Assembly: GCF_047663525.1 (NCBI RefSeq)
Contig: NC_092602.1
Coordinates: 2,363,501 to 2,427,500 of the forward strand
Length of the DNA: 64,000 nt
Reading direction: 5' to 3'
From: Anas platyrhynchos
Taxonomy: Eukaryota; Chordata; Aves; Anseriformes; Anatidae
Shown here piece by piece: positions 1-11,453 of this stretch (position 1 is the first letter of the stretch; each line of letters begins with the position of its first letter). A model generated the notes under the pieces. That model made no database searches and had not been told where the DNA came from. It worked only from the letters and a program-made list of their open reading frames with translations. A program made the translations under genes and the position numbers.

Positions 1-2470
1 TTCAGACAGTCTGAAATAACTGCTATTTGGGGCTATCATGCAAAATCTTAACAGTCCAAACTTCTTCCCCTCACAGTAATGGGAAAATTTCGTAGTGACT
101 GCCATCAGTTTTGTACCAGGCCAAGCTTTGATACACTCCCAGCAAATATGCAGGGCATTCAGTAAGTACAAGACAGATCTAGTAATTCCCCTTGACACTC
201 TCCAACTCAGAACTAAGAAATACTAGAAAAGTTTGCTTACATCAGGAAGGAGAAAGGCAACTCAGTTTGGCATGACTGCTGCTGTGTATCATTTTGTTTG
301 GCCTATTCAGGACCTCGGAGAACACTGTTCCTATTACAGATCTGTGCAAAAACACTTGTAACTATTCATAGACTGCCAATTTAGGAAATCTGCCAGGCTG
401 TTCATACCCAAAGAAATGAAGAGCTTTTGTTGTCTCATTCTGATGGTAACGAGTCCATAATTTCATGGTCTCTAAGGAGAGAAATGAGAAGCAAGTCCTC
501 CCATGTTGTTATATAGTGCGTGGTTATGCGCAGTTGCCCTGTTGGAAAATTTCCACCAAATTTTCATGGAAAGGCAGAAATGTCAGACCCAGGTCACCAA
601 TCAGGGTTACAAAATACCAACAAGAGAGCACCATTTTTTTAAAGGTTTTACTTTAGTGGCTTCCCAGTGAGCGCTTGATTTCCATGTTTGGGAAGAGACC
701 AAAAATTGCACTTTGACCATGCTATACACAGCATGAAGCATCACAAGGTTATGAGTATTTTGCTAGAGGTTTCCAACCACCTGAAATGCCTCTTGGGTCT
801 GTTGGACACGCCAGGGAAGAGAACACAAATGAACTGCAACAACTGCTGAGACCTTCATATCATTCAAGTTGGCCTGGCAGTGAGCATGGGTTCATAATTA
901 TGTTTTTTTTTCCTGAAAGGTACGAGTCCTCTCACCGGGGGCTCAACCCAGCAAGCCTCCCTGGGCTGAAATACTTTGTCATTTCTTTTGCCAGCAGCTC
1001 CACCTGCTGGCACTGGAAAGGCTCCCTGCTCTGCCCTGTGACCATCCTGTCCCCAAAATTAAATCACTTTTCTATTGACATCTTCAGCTCCTTTTCAGAA
1101 GGGGAGATGCCAACAGAAAAGCTTTAGTGTCTCTTTGACCTTCTCCAGTTCTTGCACTTGATCCTTCAATGTCCAATATATTTCAGACATAAATCTGCAC
1201 TATATTAAGCTGGGACAGTAATTGGCAATCAGCATGTGGGTACCACGTCATGTACTGTTCTAGTCAGGAAGGGAAATTAATCTTTTAATTAAAAACATTC
1301 AACTGCCTGGAGCTTATCCTGATGGATGTTTTTTCTTTTCTGGTTCTGCAGCCACCAAAAACTCTAATGTTGGGTGCGTATGGAAATGTTCAACACCCTT
1401 CTGAAGCAGAGTTTTATGCACCTCTTCCACAGCAGAATGATCAAAAGCTAAGATTTGTGGCCAACCGTTTGCTGTTTTCAATCATGTACTCAAATATGAG
1501 GAGAATGGTCCCACCTGTGAGAGTGTGAACTACTTAGTGGGCTTTACCTTACTATCAATAGCTTGGGAACCTGTGAAGAGACTGAAAGCTTATACAGGGT
1601 ACTAATTAAATGAATGTAAATAATTGCATACATTAAAAACATTTTAATGGCAGAAAGTATGCTGTTTCTTCATGACCTTCAGCTTCTGGAATTATCTGGA
1701 GCTACATGTATTAAGTTAAGGTATTATATAGCTCAATTTCAATTTTGCATACGTGTTTGTTGTGGGTTTTTTTGTTTGTTTGTTTTTGTCTTCCTCAACA
1801 TCTGCATAGGGGACTTATGTATAAATAAGATATTTTCCACCAGTTCAAAAAAGAATGAAAAAGTAGGCTTAGCTTTGAAAAACTGCCAGAGACTGGATGT
1901 GGTAGTAGGTTGGATAAGAACAAGTCTGCTCTCTGAGGGATATAAGGTGAAAGTCCTTGAGAAGTGTAGGGGAGACCTATCACATATGTGCGATACCTCT
2001 GTGTTAAGGCCACTATTAAAAAATGAGTTGTGTAAGAAAGCTGTATCTGCAGAGGATTCAGCCTTACAGGTTCTTTAAGTACAAAGGTTTAAAACCCAGA
2101 CTTGCTAGAATGACAAACCCTTGTAATAGGCTCCTTAGAAAAACTCAAATGCATATAAATACATAAAACTGCTGCCACTGCACTGTTAACTCAGTGACAC
2201 AAGCTTGCATCTACAAGGCCGTTATTTTTGTTGGCTAAGCAAAGAAGAGTAAATGTTTCTGTTACCTCAGCTTGAAGTAAAAACGTTTCTAAAGGTTTTC
2301 TGTATAAAAATTTGTTGCATAGAAAGATTTTTTTTTTCCTAATACCCAATTTACACATCCAGATGAAACATTGTTATCATTTAGGAAATATAAATTATGT
2401 AATTCTGGAGATGCAAAATACTATGTAATATTGACAGTCAAGTTATATGATTGTTTCTAAAAATACTTAC
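1..2470 (-). other. TCTN1 intron 6 (partial), no exon recognised
   Basis: Minus-strand translation was searched for the segment that follows SSILA in tectonics, and nothing convincing was found. Plus-strand open frames here are short and have no recognisable motifs. The sequence is A/T-rich intron. Confidence 0.7.
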
Positions 2471-2580
2471 TGCTAAAATGCTGGAGTTGATATAAAACAG
2501 CATACTGACTGCTTGAATGTTGCCACATTTTCCCACACTTACTGATCTAATGCATTTTGTAGCCTGGTTTACTAAAAACC
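2471..2580 (-). CDS. TCTN1: TCTN1 coding exon 6, last exon in window
   Basis: A 110-nt exon encoding [10 protein letters not shown] through FYINSSILA, ending in phase 0 at the donor GTAAGT (2470-2465). FLVNQA and the following KC are conserved in tectonics. The next exon was not located between 1 and 2464 and presumably lies outside the window. Confidence 0.9.
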
Positions 2581-5500
2581 CTGGAAAAGAGTCACAAAAT
2601 ATTCCTGAAGGGAAGTAAAGAGCAATTATGGAAAACACAAATAAAAAAGTGATGTAAGAACATCAAATGAATGCAATACTGAGAGGAAATGTAATTTCTA
2701 TTGCAGATAAGGTTTTAGAGGAGCTATAAAGAATGACATTCAGGTTCTCCTGAAATACTGAGACAAACTATTACTTCTTAAAAGCTTAATAATAGCTGCA
2801 AGATTTATGATATCATTTCTGAGATATTAAGATCTTTTCTTTCAAAAGACTTCAGTTTTCCTACGCTCATTATCATTATTATACTATATTTAATAGTAAC
2901 AGTGGGACTTGAGAAATGCAGTCTTTTCTTTTTGTTGTTATTTTTTTCCTCTATAGATTTTCCAAGAAACTGTAGAGTTTAAGTCTGGCTTGAGTTGCAT
3001 TCAGGCTATGAAAGGAACACCATTTTACCAAAGGGACTTCTTACAAAGGTTGTCCAGTTAGGTCGTGCTTTGTGCAATACCCTCATGGTGTCACCCTTGT
3101 ACTATTTTATTAAATCAATTAAGCCAAATAGGATGTTTTATTGTTGGATAAACAACCCATCAACAAGAGGTAGCAACCAGGGATTTACGTATCTAACTGT
3201 GAATGTTTAATTTAGATGCAACACAACTTCCAATCTATGTCTAAGAAACCATCCATAGACACGGCAGCTATTTGAATAATATTAATTCACAAATCTTCAT
3301 CTGATTTACACTCGTGTGTGTGACTGTTCATTGACTGACTACGCTCATGTCAGAACAGAATATTCTAGAGCAAATAAACTGGAATTCAAATGCATTTTCC
3401 AACCTGCAGGGTTCACATCAGAGCACAAAGAGGAGACAACAGGACTAGGCAGTCTTAGGAATCCATCCACTGTCTGTATAGGAACACCATACTGCCAAAT
3501 AAAATGACATGGTTAAGTAAATAGTTGTATTTCAGTTCTTTGACTGTTGCAGGATGAACAACAAATCCGTATAACAAAACTCCTTATTTCCAAAGCATCT
3601 GTCAACATCATGTAACACTGTGCATCAATTCTTAAGCCATCAACAGCTTTTTGTTTACAATAGCAAACCAGCTATTTATTTTTCACAGATCTTAAAAATC
3701 TAGCTTACTTGTGAAGTAAGCCAACACAAATGCTACATTTATTTTTAATTTTCTGTATTTAAAGACCAAAATACAGTTTTTCTTTTTCAGAAGAACTGCA
3801 ACTTTTTACAAGCAAATGCAAACAATGCTCGCTTGGTCTTTTATGAAGCAGTTTAATACTAATTGAACCAGATAGTTATGTACCTCATATCTGTAAGTTT
3901 CATTTGCATCAGAAGGATTTGGAGCATCTGAGTCCAGAGTCCAGCTCTCAGGTTCAGCACTGAAAGCAGCACTTCCAAACTTTTTAAACAGTTCATCAAA
4001 ATTTTCAGGAGTAGGCATTTCAGGGGAAGGAAAGTACAGTGCTTGTTTATCTGCCAAAACATGTTAAAGATTGAGATGACTTTTAGGGTAAACAATACAG
4101 AACAGTATTTAGTAACAATTTTTCTCTCGGGAGTTGGTACAAATCCAGTGACAGAAAAATAAAAACACAGCTTTTCTTTAAGAGAAAAGCTAGGAAGTGT
4201 CTTAATTCATCACTTCATCCCGATCCATGACAGCACAAACTTAAACTAAAGGGAAGAGTAAGTTCCTTTCTTTCAAAATCACAGTTTTTAAGGGATTTAT
4301 TGGGGTTGGTAAATTCCTCAGCAAAACAAAACAGTAATTTTTAATTTTATTTTTTAAGGAAAATGTCACTTCTCAACCTCTGAATTGTCAAAAGAAAAAC
4401 TAGATGAAAAATTTTAACTAAGCTTCATTAGAGGCAGAAAACTTCCAACAGAAAACACAAAGAATCAGAGCATGAGACAGTTTCACAAATAAAAGTACTA
4501 CAACATAAGGACTGCAAGCACAGAATAATCAATTTTCTGACAGGTTTAGTTCCTTTTAATTTTTGTCTATTTCTGGTACCTAAGGAACTTATAGAAATAC
4601 ATGCTTAAGGCTTAACATTGGCAACAACACTACTTACAGTTTGTAGCATGAATGCAGAAAACACTGGGATTGACGTGGTCAATTAATTGAAATACCCTTT
4701 CCGGTGGATTTGCTTTAACATCAAGTGAATACACAGCAGCTTTCTGACTACAAAGGCGGCTATCACCTCTGCAAATAGCAATAAAAAAAAATCCGTGATA
4801 CATTTGGAGTTGGTATTGACCGTATTTTAAAGCTATCTTTGTGTATTGAGGAAGCATCAAAAAAGCATTAATTTTTTAACACCATTTTTATAGCAGTTGT
4901 GTCTCCTTAGAAGGCTTATTTTATATGGAGTCATTAGTGATTATTAAATAATAAAGAATTATGCGACATGTTTTATCTAGCAGAGGAAACTGAGCAGCAA
5001 CAAGAAATAAGGTAAGAGACATACTGAGGGAAGAGAATAGCCTGACAGCAATAATATTAGAGCTACGATGACAGGTTGGATGGAATCCAGATACCACAAC
5101 TGAAGGGTGCACCATGGGCTAGGCAGCTCAGAAGCACTTTTATTTACACAGTGCAAGCAGAAAGGATGATCTTTAAGGTAGAATGATGGCATGTAGGCCA
5201 GAAAAAGGTAAGTTTCATGACTATTAGAATAATGTGCACCTTTGGGGTGAGGCCCTACTTGACATGCACATACGAGAAGCAGCAGTGTGAGAACCAGGAA
5301 GGTGAAGGAACCAGTTCAGTCCAGGAAAAGTATTTGTGGATGTGCAGAGGGTTCAACAACATCCCAGAACTGCAACAGGCTGTACAATGAATGTGCCAGT
5401 TCATGCCCTGAAGTGTACTATGTGTTAAAAAAAACACGGCATTTCATGGGAAACGGGTACTTAGGCAGAGTCAGAGCAGTTATGGGCAGACACTGAGAAA

Positions 5501-8171
5501 TAAATGACTTTTAGAAATGAGCTTTTAAGCACAGAGTTAAGTTTTTCTATGAGGCAAACCCTGAATCACATCCTACAACAAATGACTGTTTTCCTCAGTG
5601 TTTCAGATACCAGATAACCTCTGACTTGTGATCGGCCAAAATCCTTTCAGTGACTACCACAATTATGCAAATAAATCTAGATGTAAATACGGAGATCGCA
5701 ATACTTGCAGTCACTGGAAATTTTCACGCAAAATGAACATTTTACAGAAAAGACTTTTTGGGGAAAACCACAACTTCATTTCATGCCTTTCTAGCTGACA
5801 AAGACAGAACAGTCACCTAAGACAATTAAACTGTCATTCAGAGAGGCGTTGATTAGACCTTTCTGATATATATAAATGTCTATAAATGGGTAGAAGTAGT
5901 CATTGTGTGCGAGAACAATAAGAAATGGCAGTCTGCGATGACTGCTAATTCAAATTTCAAAGCACCGAGAATAAACCCCAGCACTCAGATTGGCATAATT
6001 TATGCCGAAGGTGGGTTGAAGAGCTGCACTTATTGTTCTGAGAAGTCGCCAAGAGATTTCACGTTCAGATTTTAAAGTGAGCTTTCTTCGTTCCTTTTTG
6101 AGAAGATGGAGTTGGGTTAAGGTGTTTTCAAATAAATTGTAAATAGCAAGGAACGCATCGTGAGCATTACTTTATTGATATAATGTCACTACATTTTACT
6201 GGTTTTAAAGATCAGCAGTGAGGCAGCAAGCTGGGACACTGGTCGCATGGCATCAGCTTTCCCAATTTCCAGACATTATACCTACAAAACTCTGATGATG
6301 CATCATTCATTCCCTAACAGAAGGCTTTAACAGCTAAGCAACCCCTCCCCCCAACAATAGGACAGTGCAAGAAAAAAGCAAGAAGTGTGAATTTAGAAAG
6401 AAGGGAATGAGAAACTGGGCTGGGAGGCCAATTTGCTGCTCTGCCTGGCTGGGAACCAAAAGTTTATGGGCTTAGTGCTGCAGGGACTGGTGAAGGGTAG
6501 GTATGGGTTAGGATGGTGGGGCGTAGAGGGGCTGGGAATGTATAAGAGGAGAAGACAAAGCCTGTACAAATGCATGCAGCAAATAAAACAGGATTTTGGA
6601 TTTCAGATAGCTGCTTATTCACTTACGTGACGATAGGAACTGAACATGTAGTAAAGAGGCTGAAATCTGCTGCGCTGCAGTCAGGGTCACAACAGCAATT
6701 TACATCACACTGTGCCACCAACAGATCACAAGTACACAGCTTGGCAACTGGAGGAAAGACTTAAATTAGAATTAGGACTGGAACTTTGCACACTACAGCA
6801 CGTTCCCTAACACTTCCATTTGTCATCTTGCTTTATTTGGGACAACAGTCAAAAGTCTACATCTAAATTCATCTGATTTTCTTAAGTCATTTTTAAAAAT
6901 CCTTTTCTGCCACTTAGCAAATCTACTAGGAGCAAAGTAAAATAAAAATAATAATAATAAAGAGCATACCAAAATCCGATGCTCTGAATTTTGTATTTGT
7001 ATTTTACTTTTACTGAACTTTTTCGAGACTTGCTGATCCATAATAAATCTAGATTTAAGAACAGCAGAGAACATAGAAAACTGAGACCAGCACTCCACAG
7101 ACTTTAAAAGAACACTCATTTTCAAAATTACAGCTTCTATTTTAGCTTGACTATTGCCCATTTCTCTACAGCCTCCTGGATGCTCTCTGACCGTCTGAAC
7201 AGTATCCAGGCAGTTCCTGGAATCTCTGAGGCTCTGACTGTTCTGTCAGCTGAGTTTAGCACTGGAATCTTTGTATCACCTTGTAAACAAGAGAAGTTTA
7301 AACATGGATTAGATTGTGAGGCTGTATCTCTGAGATCGGGGATATAAGTCTCATTTCCCTAAGGAGGCATGCACTGGGACATGTTTAATTTGGCAAGTAA
7401 TCTAGGGAAATTGAGCTGATGACAACACCACCGGGAAATCAGAAGTTAAATAAAAGTACACCTGCCAATCAGAAAACAGTGCGCAACACTTTCTGATGGC
7501 ACAATTACAAAAAAAAAAAAAAGTGATTTATATTGTCACAGCACTATATGTTCACAGAGCCTGGGCTGAATTTGGAGTCTTAGTGCAAACTGCTTGGTGC
7601 ACCCAGCTTGGTGTGTGCACAGAGCTCTCCAGGCACACACAGGGTGAGCTTGGGGCTCCTCTGCGAGGTCAGGCTCTGCCCTGGAGGCTCTGAGCAGGGT
7701 GCTGGGCGGGCAGGCAAACCCACTGAGCCCTCAGTGCCAGCTTGTGGGACTGTGTGTGCCGTGATGACCCAAAAAGTGTGCCGGGGGTTGGCGATGCTGC
7801 CTTCCTGAGGGGGTTCTGAGGCAGGAACGGGATGCTGCTGACAGGGATGCTGAACAAACATCGGGAAGCTGCCGGGCAGGCTTCTCCCAGCCCCCTGAGG
7901 CTGCAGCGGGGGCCGGAGAGGAGCCGAGGGCCCAGGCCACGAGTGGGGCTTCCCTCAGGCCCAGGCTGGTGCTGAGCGGCCCCCACCCCGCCGCGCACCC
8001 ACCGTCCGTGACCGGGGCCGGCCTGCTGCGGAGCCGCTCCCCGGCGGCAGCGCGGTCCTCCGGTGGTGCCGGGGGCTCGGGGCTGGGCTCCTCTGCCCGG
8101 AGCGGCGGAGGCAGGAGGAGGAAGAAGAGGAGGAGGAGGAGGAAGGCCCCGGGCCTCAGCACCGCCATCAT
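2471..8171 (-). CDS. TCTN1: TCTN1 (tectonic-1), 5' six coding exons, partial gene
   Basis: Tectonic-1 is a secreted or membrane-associated protein of the MKS/B9 complex at the ciliary transition zone and is needed for ciliogenesis and Hedgehog signalling (family knowledge). Six exons on the minus strand splice in frame: 8171-8003, 6747-6627, 4768-4638, 4050-3884, 3491-3404 and 2580-2471, giving 786 nt or 262 codons. All introns follow GT-AG. The protein opens with a hydrophobic Leu-rich signal peptide (residues about 8-25) and a Pro/Glu-rich stretch. A cysteine cluster [11 protein letters not shown] follows in exon 2, then [10 protein letters not shown], a FCIHATN motif, and FLVNQATKC in exon 6. 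These match the N-terminal half of vertebrate TCTN1. Two adjacent ATGs (8169-8171 and 8166-8168) could both start translation. Exon 7 onward was not found down to position 1, so the gene continues off the left edge. It is divergent from PPTC7. Confidence 0.93.
3404..3491 (-). CDS. TCTN1: TCTN1 coding exon 5
   Basis: An 88-nt exon encoding [16 protein letters not shown] and [10 protein letters not shown], colinear with the family. The acceptor is TTTGGCAG. The donor GTTGGA after CAG is weak but is the only site that keeps the frame into exon 6. Confidence 0.88.
3884..4050 (-). CDS. TCTN1: TCTN1 coding exon 4
   Basis: A 167-nt exon, with acceptor TTGGCAG and donor GTACAT after Glu. It encodes [13 protein letters not shown] through NETYRYE. 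This is the fast-evolving part of the tectonic protein, so its identity rests on its phase, its position between well-matched exons and the [10 protein letters not shown] segment. Confidence 0.88.
4638..4768 (-). CDS. TCTN1: TCTN1 coding exon 3
   Basis: A 131-nt exon. It encodes [22 protein letters not shown] and [11 protein letters not shown], and ends with one base of a split Tyr codon before GTAAGT. It joins exons 2 and 4 in frame. Confidence 0.93.
4769..6626 (-). other. TCTN1 intron 2, no gene seen
   Basis: A 1.86-kb intron between the Cys-rich exon and exon 3. No recognisable repeat family, RNA gene or additional exon was seen, and the open frames inside it have no family motifs. Confidence 0.75.
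6627..6747 (-). CDS. TCTN1: TCTN1 coding exon 2 (Cys-rich)
   Basis: A 121-nt exon with acceptor ...CTCCAG and donor GTAAGT (6626-6621). It encodes VAKLCTCDL, then the tightly spaced cysteine cluster [11 protein letters not shown], and ends in SVPIVT. The cluster is the most diagnostic tectonic segment in the window. Confidence 0.93.
6748..8002 (-). other. TCTN1 intron 1, no extra exon seen
   Basis: A 1.25-kb intron. Joining exon 1 directly to exon 2 gives VTD-V-AKLC, so no coding exon is missing. It contains a short A-run (about 7508-7522), and its right end is inside the GC-rich promoter island. Confidence 0.75.
8003..8171 (-). CDS. TCTN1: TCTN1 coding exon 1 (signal peptide)
   Basis: Codons 1-56 plus one base. 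It starts at the MM doublet and encodes a run of Leu/Phe (about residues 11-20) followed by PPPLRAEE, a plausible signal peptide with cleavage near residue 26. It ends in PAPVTD, just before the donor GTGGGT (8002 downward). The Leu run is encoded by a CTC/TTC triplet repeat, seen as AGG/AAG on the plus strand. Confidence 0.9.
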
Positions 8172-10110
8172 GGCGGCCGCCGCTAGGCCGCCCCTAGCAA
8201 CGGCGCGGTTGCCAGGGAGCGCGGGGCATCATGGGAGCGGCGCGGCATGGCGGAGCCAGCGCCCCGGCAGCCCCGGGGCATGGCGGGAGGGGGCGCCATG
8301 GCGGGCGGCGACGGGGGCAGGCCCTGAGGGGAGCCCGCTAGAACCAAGCCAAGGGCAGTGGTGTGAAGTAAAGGAGCTAAACATAAACTAAGTATATAAT
8401 TTGTGCAGAAATGCCACCGGAAGGCTGTATGAAAAAAAAAAAAAAAAAAAAAGTAGGGAATGGCCCTTTGTGAACTGTAAAATCCTACTGTTAGTATATT
8501 TTTGCAGCTTACTTTCTAATAATCTGCTTTCTTTTAACTTCTGAAGTGTTTATTTTTGAAAATGCCGTGGGTCCTTTCAATTCGTAATGCTCAGTGTGCA
8601 CATTCATTAATTAGTCCTGTTAGTAACCTTGTAACATGCACAGGCATTTTTATAGTGATTTAATGGTAGGACGGACTGAATCAGAGTGATTAAATGACCA
8701 AAGTTCCTTCCAGTTACCTTACAGGTGTTAACATCCAGGCTTTGTTTCCAGCTGGGAGAACTTTTTAAAACTTTCTGAAGTTTGTTATCCACATTATCTG
8801 ATCAAAACCATCTACAACACTTGTTCTTGCAGCAGGCTGACCGTTATACATCATTAGTGTTTCCTATTTTTCTGGCCACGTTTATTCCTTTTTCCTCACG
8901 TTTATGAAGGTGAGAATCCAGTGTGCTCCATTGTACCTGAGACCTCAGTGTGTCTTCTATGAAGTAACAGCCTCACCTGGGTCTCCATTCTGCATTCCTT
9001 CTCTTAAACAAGGATATTCCAACATTACTATGCTTGCCTCATTCCTTGGGAAGATCTGATGTGTTTGGTCTCTTTGTTCCTTTGCTGATTTTGAGATTAG
9101 TTTTATTAAACTAAGCATTCAAGCATTTCCTTTCAATAAGGTCTCCTAAATCATGTTACTAGTATGTTTGTTGTTTTGTTTGCTTGTTTTTCATTGTCCT
9201 GCTGCAGAGAAGCATGTTGACTTTGCCAGTTTACTCACTTGGTTTGTGTGTTCGTAACTACATTCAGGACAGATGCTGGTGAGCTGTTCTGAAAACTCCG
9301 GTGTCTTGGGCCCTGCTTAACAAAGCAAACAGGCACAGGTTGTGGGAATCTGCTGAGGGTCTGTTTGCAGCTAGCAGAGTTAATGGTCTCGCAGCTTCAA
9401 GAAACAGGAGACTTCAGGCAGGGAACAGTCCCCTAGGTAAAGGAGGGTTGTTTTCCTGCCTATTAAAAAGCAGGTGAAGCTCTTTTCTTTTGTCACTCCT
9501 CAGGGAGTGAAGTTTCCACATCCTGTTGCTTGAGGGAAAGTAAAATAGATTTTGAAGTTTTACTTCAAAGGAACAGCTTGACCATGTGGCTGCTCTCTCC
9601 TTCGCTGCCATGGGGCAGAGATCAGACATCTCTTGGACGAGTCAGACTCAGGGATTTACAGTCCCTTCGACTGCCTTGACTAATTTGCTCCCACCTGACA
9701 TGTGGGCCGGTAAAAAGTATAAAGATGTTTCTCCTTCCTGTAAGTCCTGCAAATTTTGAAAGTTGGAATTTAGTTTGTGGTCTTAGAGGGAAAGTGGTGG
9801 TTTATTGTTTATCATCAGTGGTCATATTCTGCCTTCTGTATCAGATGTTCATCTGCAGTGTCATCAGCTGAGATAATTACTAATGAATCACCTCCACTTG
9901 CTAGTTTATGGATTTCTTAAGGATTTAAATGATTAAGAAGGACCATGGATAACGCACATGGGAAAATATAATTTCATACGTTCTTTTTGCATCCAGATTT
10001 ACTTTGCAAAGCTGATGATGTACCACGGGCCAAATTCCTGGGTGAAACCCAAGCCTTGCCAAAATCTGTGGGCTCATACCAAGCACAGATTGGACCTCGA
10101 CTGCATGTGA
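8172..10110. other. Intergenic region between TCTN1 and the provirus array
   Basis: After the CpG island the composition falls to normal. There is a run of A near 8431-8450. No exon, RNA gene or recognised repeat was seen. Confidence 0.6.
8196..8213. promoter_or_regulatory. Paired RFX (X-box) half-sites upstream of TCTN1
   Basis: AGCAAC (8196-8201) and GTTGCC (8208-8213) both match RFX half-site consensus. They are part of a longer imperfect inverted repeat, CCTAGCAAC and GTTGCCAGG around a 6-bp spacer. The order is outward-facing, unlike the canonical inward X-box, so function is inferred. RFX control of ciliary genes is well established and TCTN1 is such a gene. Confidence 0.4.
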
Positions 10111-10114
10111 GGAG
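10111..10114. repeat. 5' target-site duplication GGAG of the array
   Basis: GGAG immediately precedes the first TG of LTR1, and the same four bases follow the last CA of LTR4 (31489-31492). A 4-bp duplication is typical of gammaretrovirus-like integration. Confidence 0.75.
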
Positions 10115-10687
10115 TGATTAAGGAGGTATTGGGGAGGCATTGGGGAGGCAAGGACAATCCCCAGACATGGACTGTGTATCTCGAAACAAGACACTGGAAC
10201 TCATGATAAGGAAGCGGCAGACGGACAGAGAAACAAATGGAAGGACTATAAATCTCAAAATTGGACATTGGAATTCATTATAAAGATACAACAAACGGAA
10301 GAATTGGCAACAACCAGCTCTCGCAATTAAGAAACGTGCCAATTCAGCAGATTCCTGACCAAAGGTGAAAAGTACACTGTGAGGAAGACTCGAGGTCTTC
10401 CTCCCAAAGACCCCTGCCCACGTCCCAAAGACCCCTGCCCACAATTCTTGGGAGGCTCTACGCAGGCGCAAGGTGCCAAAAGGCTAATTAGCATGAGAAG
10501 CGAGGGAAGGCGGGGATAGGTAATACATATGTATAGGCGCTTGTAGAATATTGATAGATTGATTGTATAAATTCAAGACTGCTTTCCGCTTTGGGTATGC
10601 ACGATAGGTGGAGAGATCCCCCGTGCATCCAGCGCTGCAATAAAGAATATACCACTTAAAGGAATTTCGGCTTCGATCTTTGAATCA
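10115..10687 (+). repeat. LTR1 (5' LTR of the array)
   Basis: A 573-bp LTR bounded by TG...CA. The U3 holds a perfect 20-bp direct repeat (10402-10421 and 10423-10442). A TATAAA box is at 10566-10571 and the polyadenylation signal AATAAA is at 10639-10644, after the GCGCTGC motif. The right border is fixed by comparison with LTR4, whose match stops at the same CA. Confidence 0.93.
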
Positions 10688-10690
10688 ATC

Positions 10691-10708
10691 TGGCACCCCA
10701 GATGGGAC
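10691..10708 (+). other. Primer-binding site, copy 1, likely tRNA-Arg(CCU)
   Basis: The 18 bases TGGCACCCCAGATGGGAC begin three bases after LTR1. Their complement ends in TGCCA, as a tRNA 3' end with added CCA should. It resembles the acceptor/T-arm end of vertebrate tRNA-Arg(CCU); this assignment is from memory. Equivalent sites are at 17625-17642 and 24559-24576. Confidence 0.6.
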
Positions 10709-11453
10709 TACCTCTCTGCCGGTCCGCAGGACCCGCTGGGGACAGGACTCCCTAGGGTACCCCCGGGATTTCCCGGAGGGACTCCTCGACTCACCGGATC
10801 ACTGCGGAGGCAGACAAGGACCCCATCATTGTAAGTGAGTATACTCTTTATTCTGGTTTGGTTTTCTGGTAGACCGGTCATCTGGGACTGTCCAGTAAGT
10901 CGGAAGGTGACTTCTGCAGGACAGTGTTTGGTATATACTTTGTGGTTAGTACCACAAGTATATCTGGGGACCTTGAGGTCCATCTGGATCTGGAACTGTC
11001 TGTAAGTCAGAAGGTGATCTTCTGCGAGGCAGTGTTTGGTATATACTTTGTGGTAAGCACCATAAGTATATTTGGGGACCTTAAGGAAAGAGCTCGCTTT
11101 AAGGTCCATCTGGAATTGTGTTGTTTATTTCGGTTTTCTGACTCATGGAGTATGGTATTTAACTCTGGTTATTGTTACTGTGATTTTGGCTATTTTTTTG
11201 GTGGTAATAGTAGGTTCGTGGCATTGTTATAAGAAAGATATCGTTATGGTGTTACACAGTTCGGTTTTCTGACTTATCGCATGTGGAATTTGACTCTGAC
11301 TATTGTTATTGTGATTTTAGCAATATTGCTGGTAATAGTAGCTTTGTGACATCGCTACTGAAAGATATTGCGTGCCTGTAACTTTGTGAGTGATACGTTT
11401 TTGTGATACGCTTTTGTAAGTAACACGTGTATTCTGAAAGTGTAAACTGGAAA
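10709..11453 (+). other. Provirus leader with splice donor and duplicated blocks, copy 1
   Basis: Untranslated leader between the primer site and gag. A strong donor-like GTAAGT starts at 10831 and could splice to env. Two diverged tandem duplications are visible. Block A is at about 10879-10980 and again at 10981-11109, sharing GTTTGGTATATACTTTGTGG. Block B is at about 11131-11261 and again at 11262-11375, each opening with CGGTTTTCTGACT. Confidence 0.6.

Larger units (their letters stand above)
7650..8350. promoter_or_regulatory. TCTN1: CpG island / promoter of TCTN1
   Basis: A GC-rich, CpG-dense block spans the TCTN1 start codon. There is no TATA box near the ATG, as is usual for island promoters. 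Two RFX-type half-sites lie 25-45 bp upstream of the start codon (separate entry). Edges were judged by eye. Confidence 0.65.

Noticed and set aside
1100-1200. Short minus-strand frame with a coiled-coil-like stretch (KDQVQELEKVKETLK)
   Set aside because: It is only about 30 codons before a stop, does not fit the next tectonic exon, and no family could be named. It may be a fragment of an old repeat.
7147-7347. Possible additional TCTN1 exon in intron 1
   Set aside because: Exon 1 joins exon 2 directly in frame with the expected VTD-V junction, and the candidate shows no tectonic motif.
10115-10687. Alpharetrovirus (ALV-type) assignment
   Set aside because: The target duplication is 4 bp where ALV gives 6 bp, the primer site is not of the tRNA-Trp type, and env has the CWVC/CX6CC gamma-type features.
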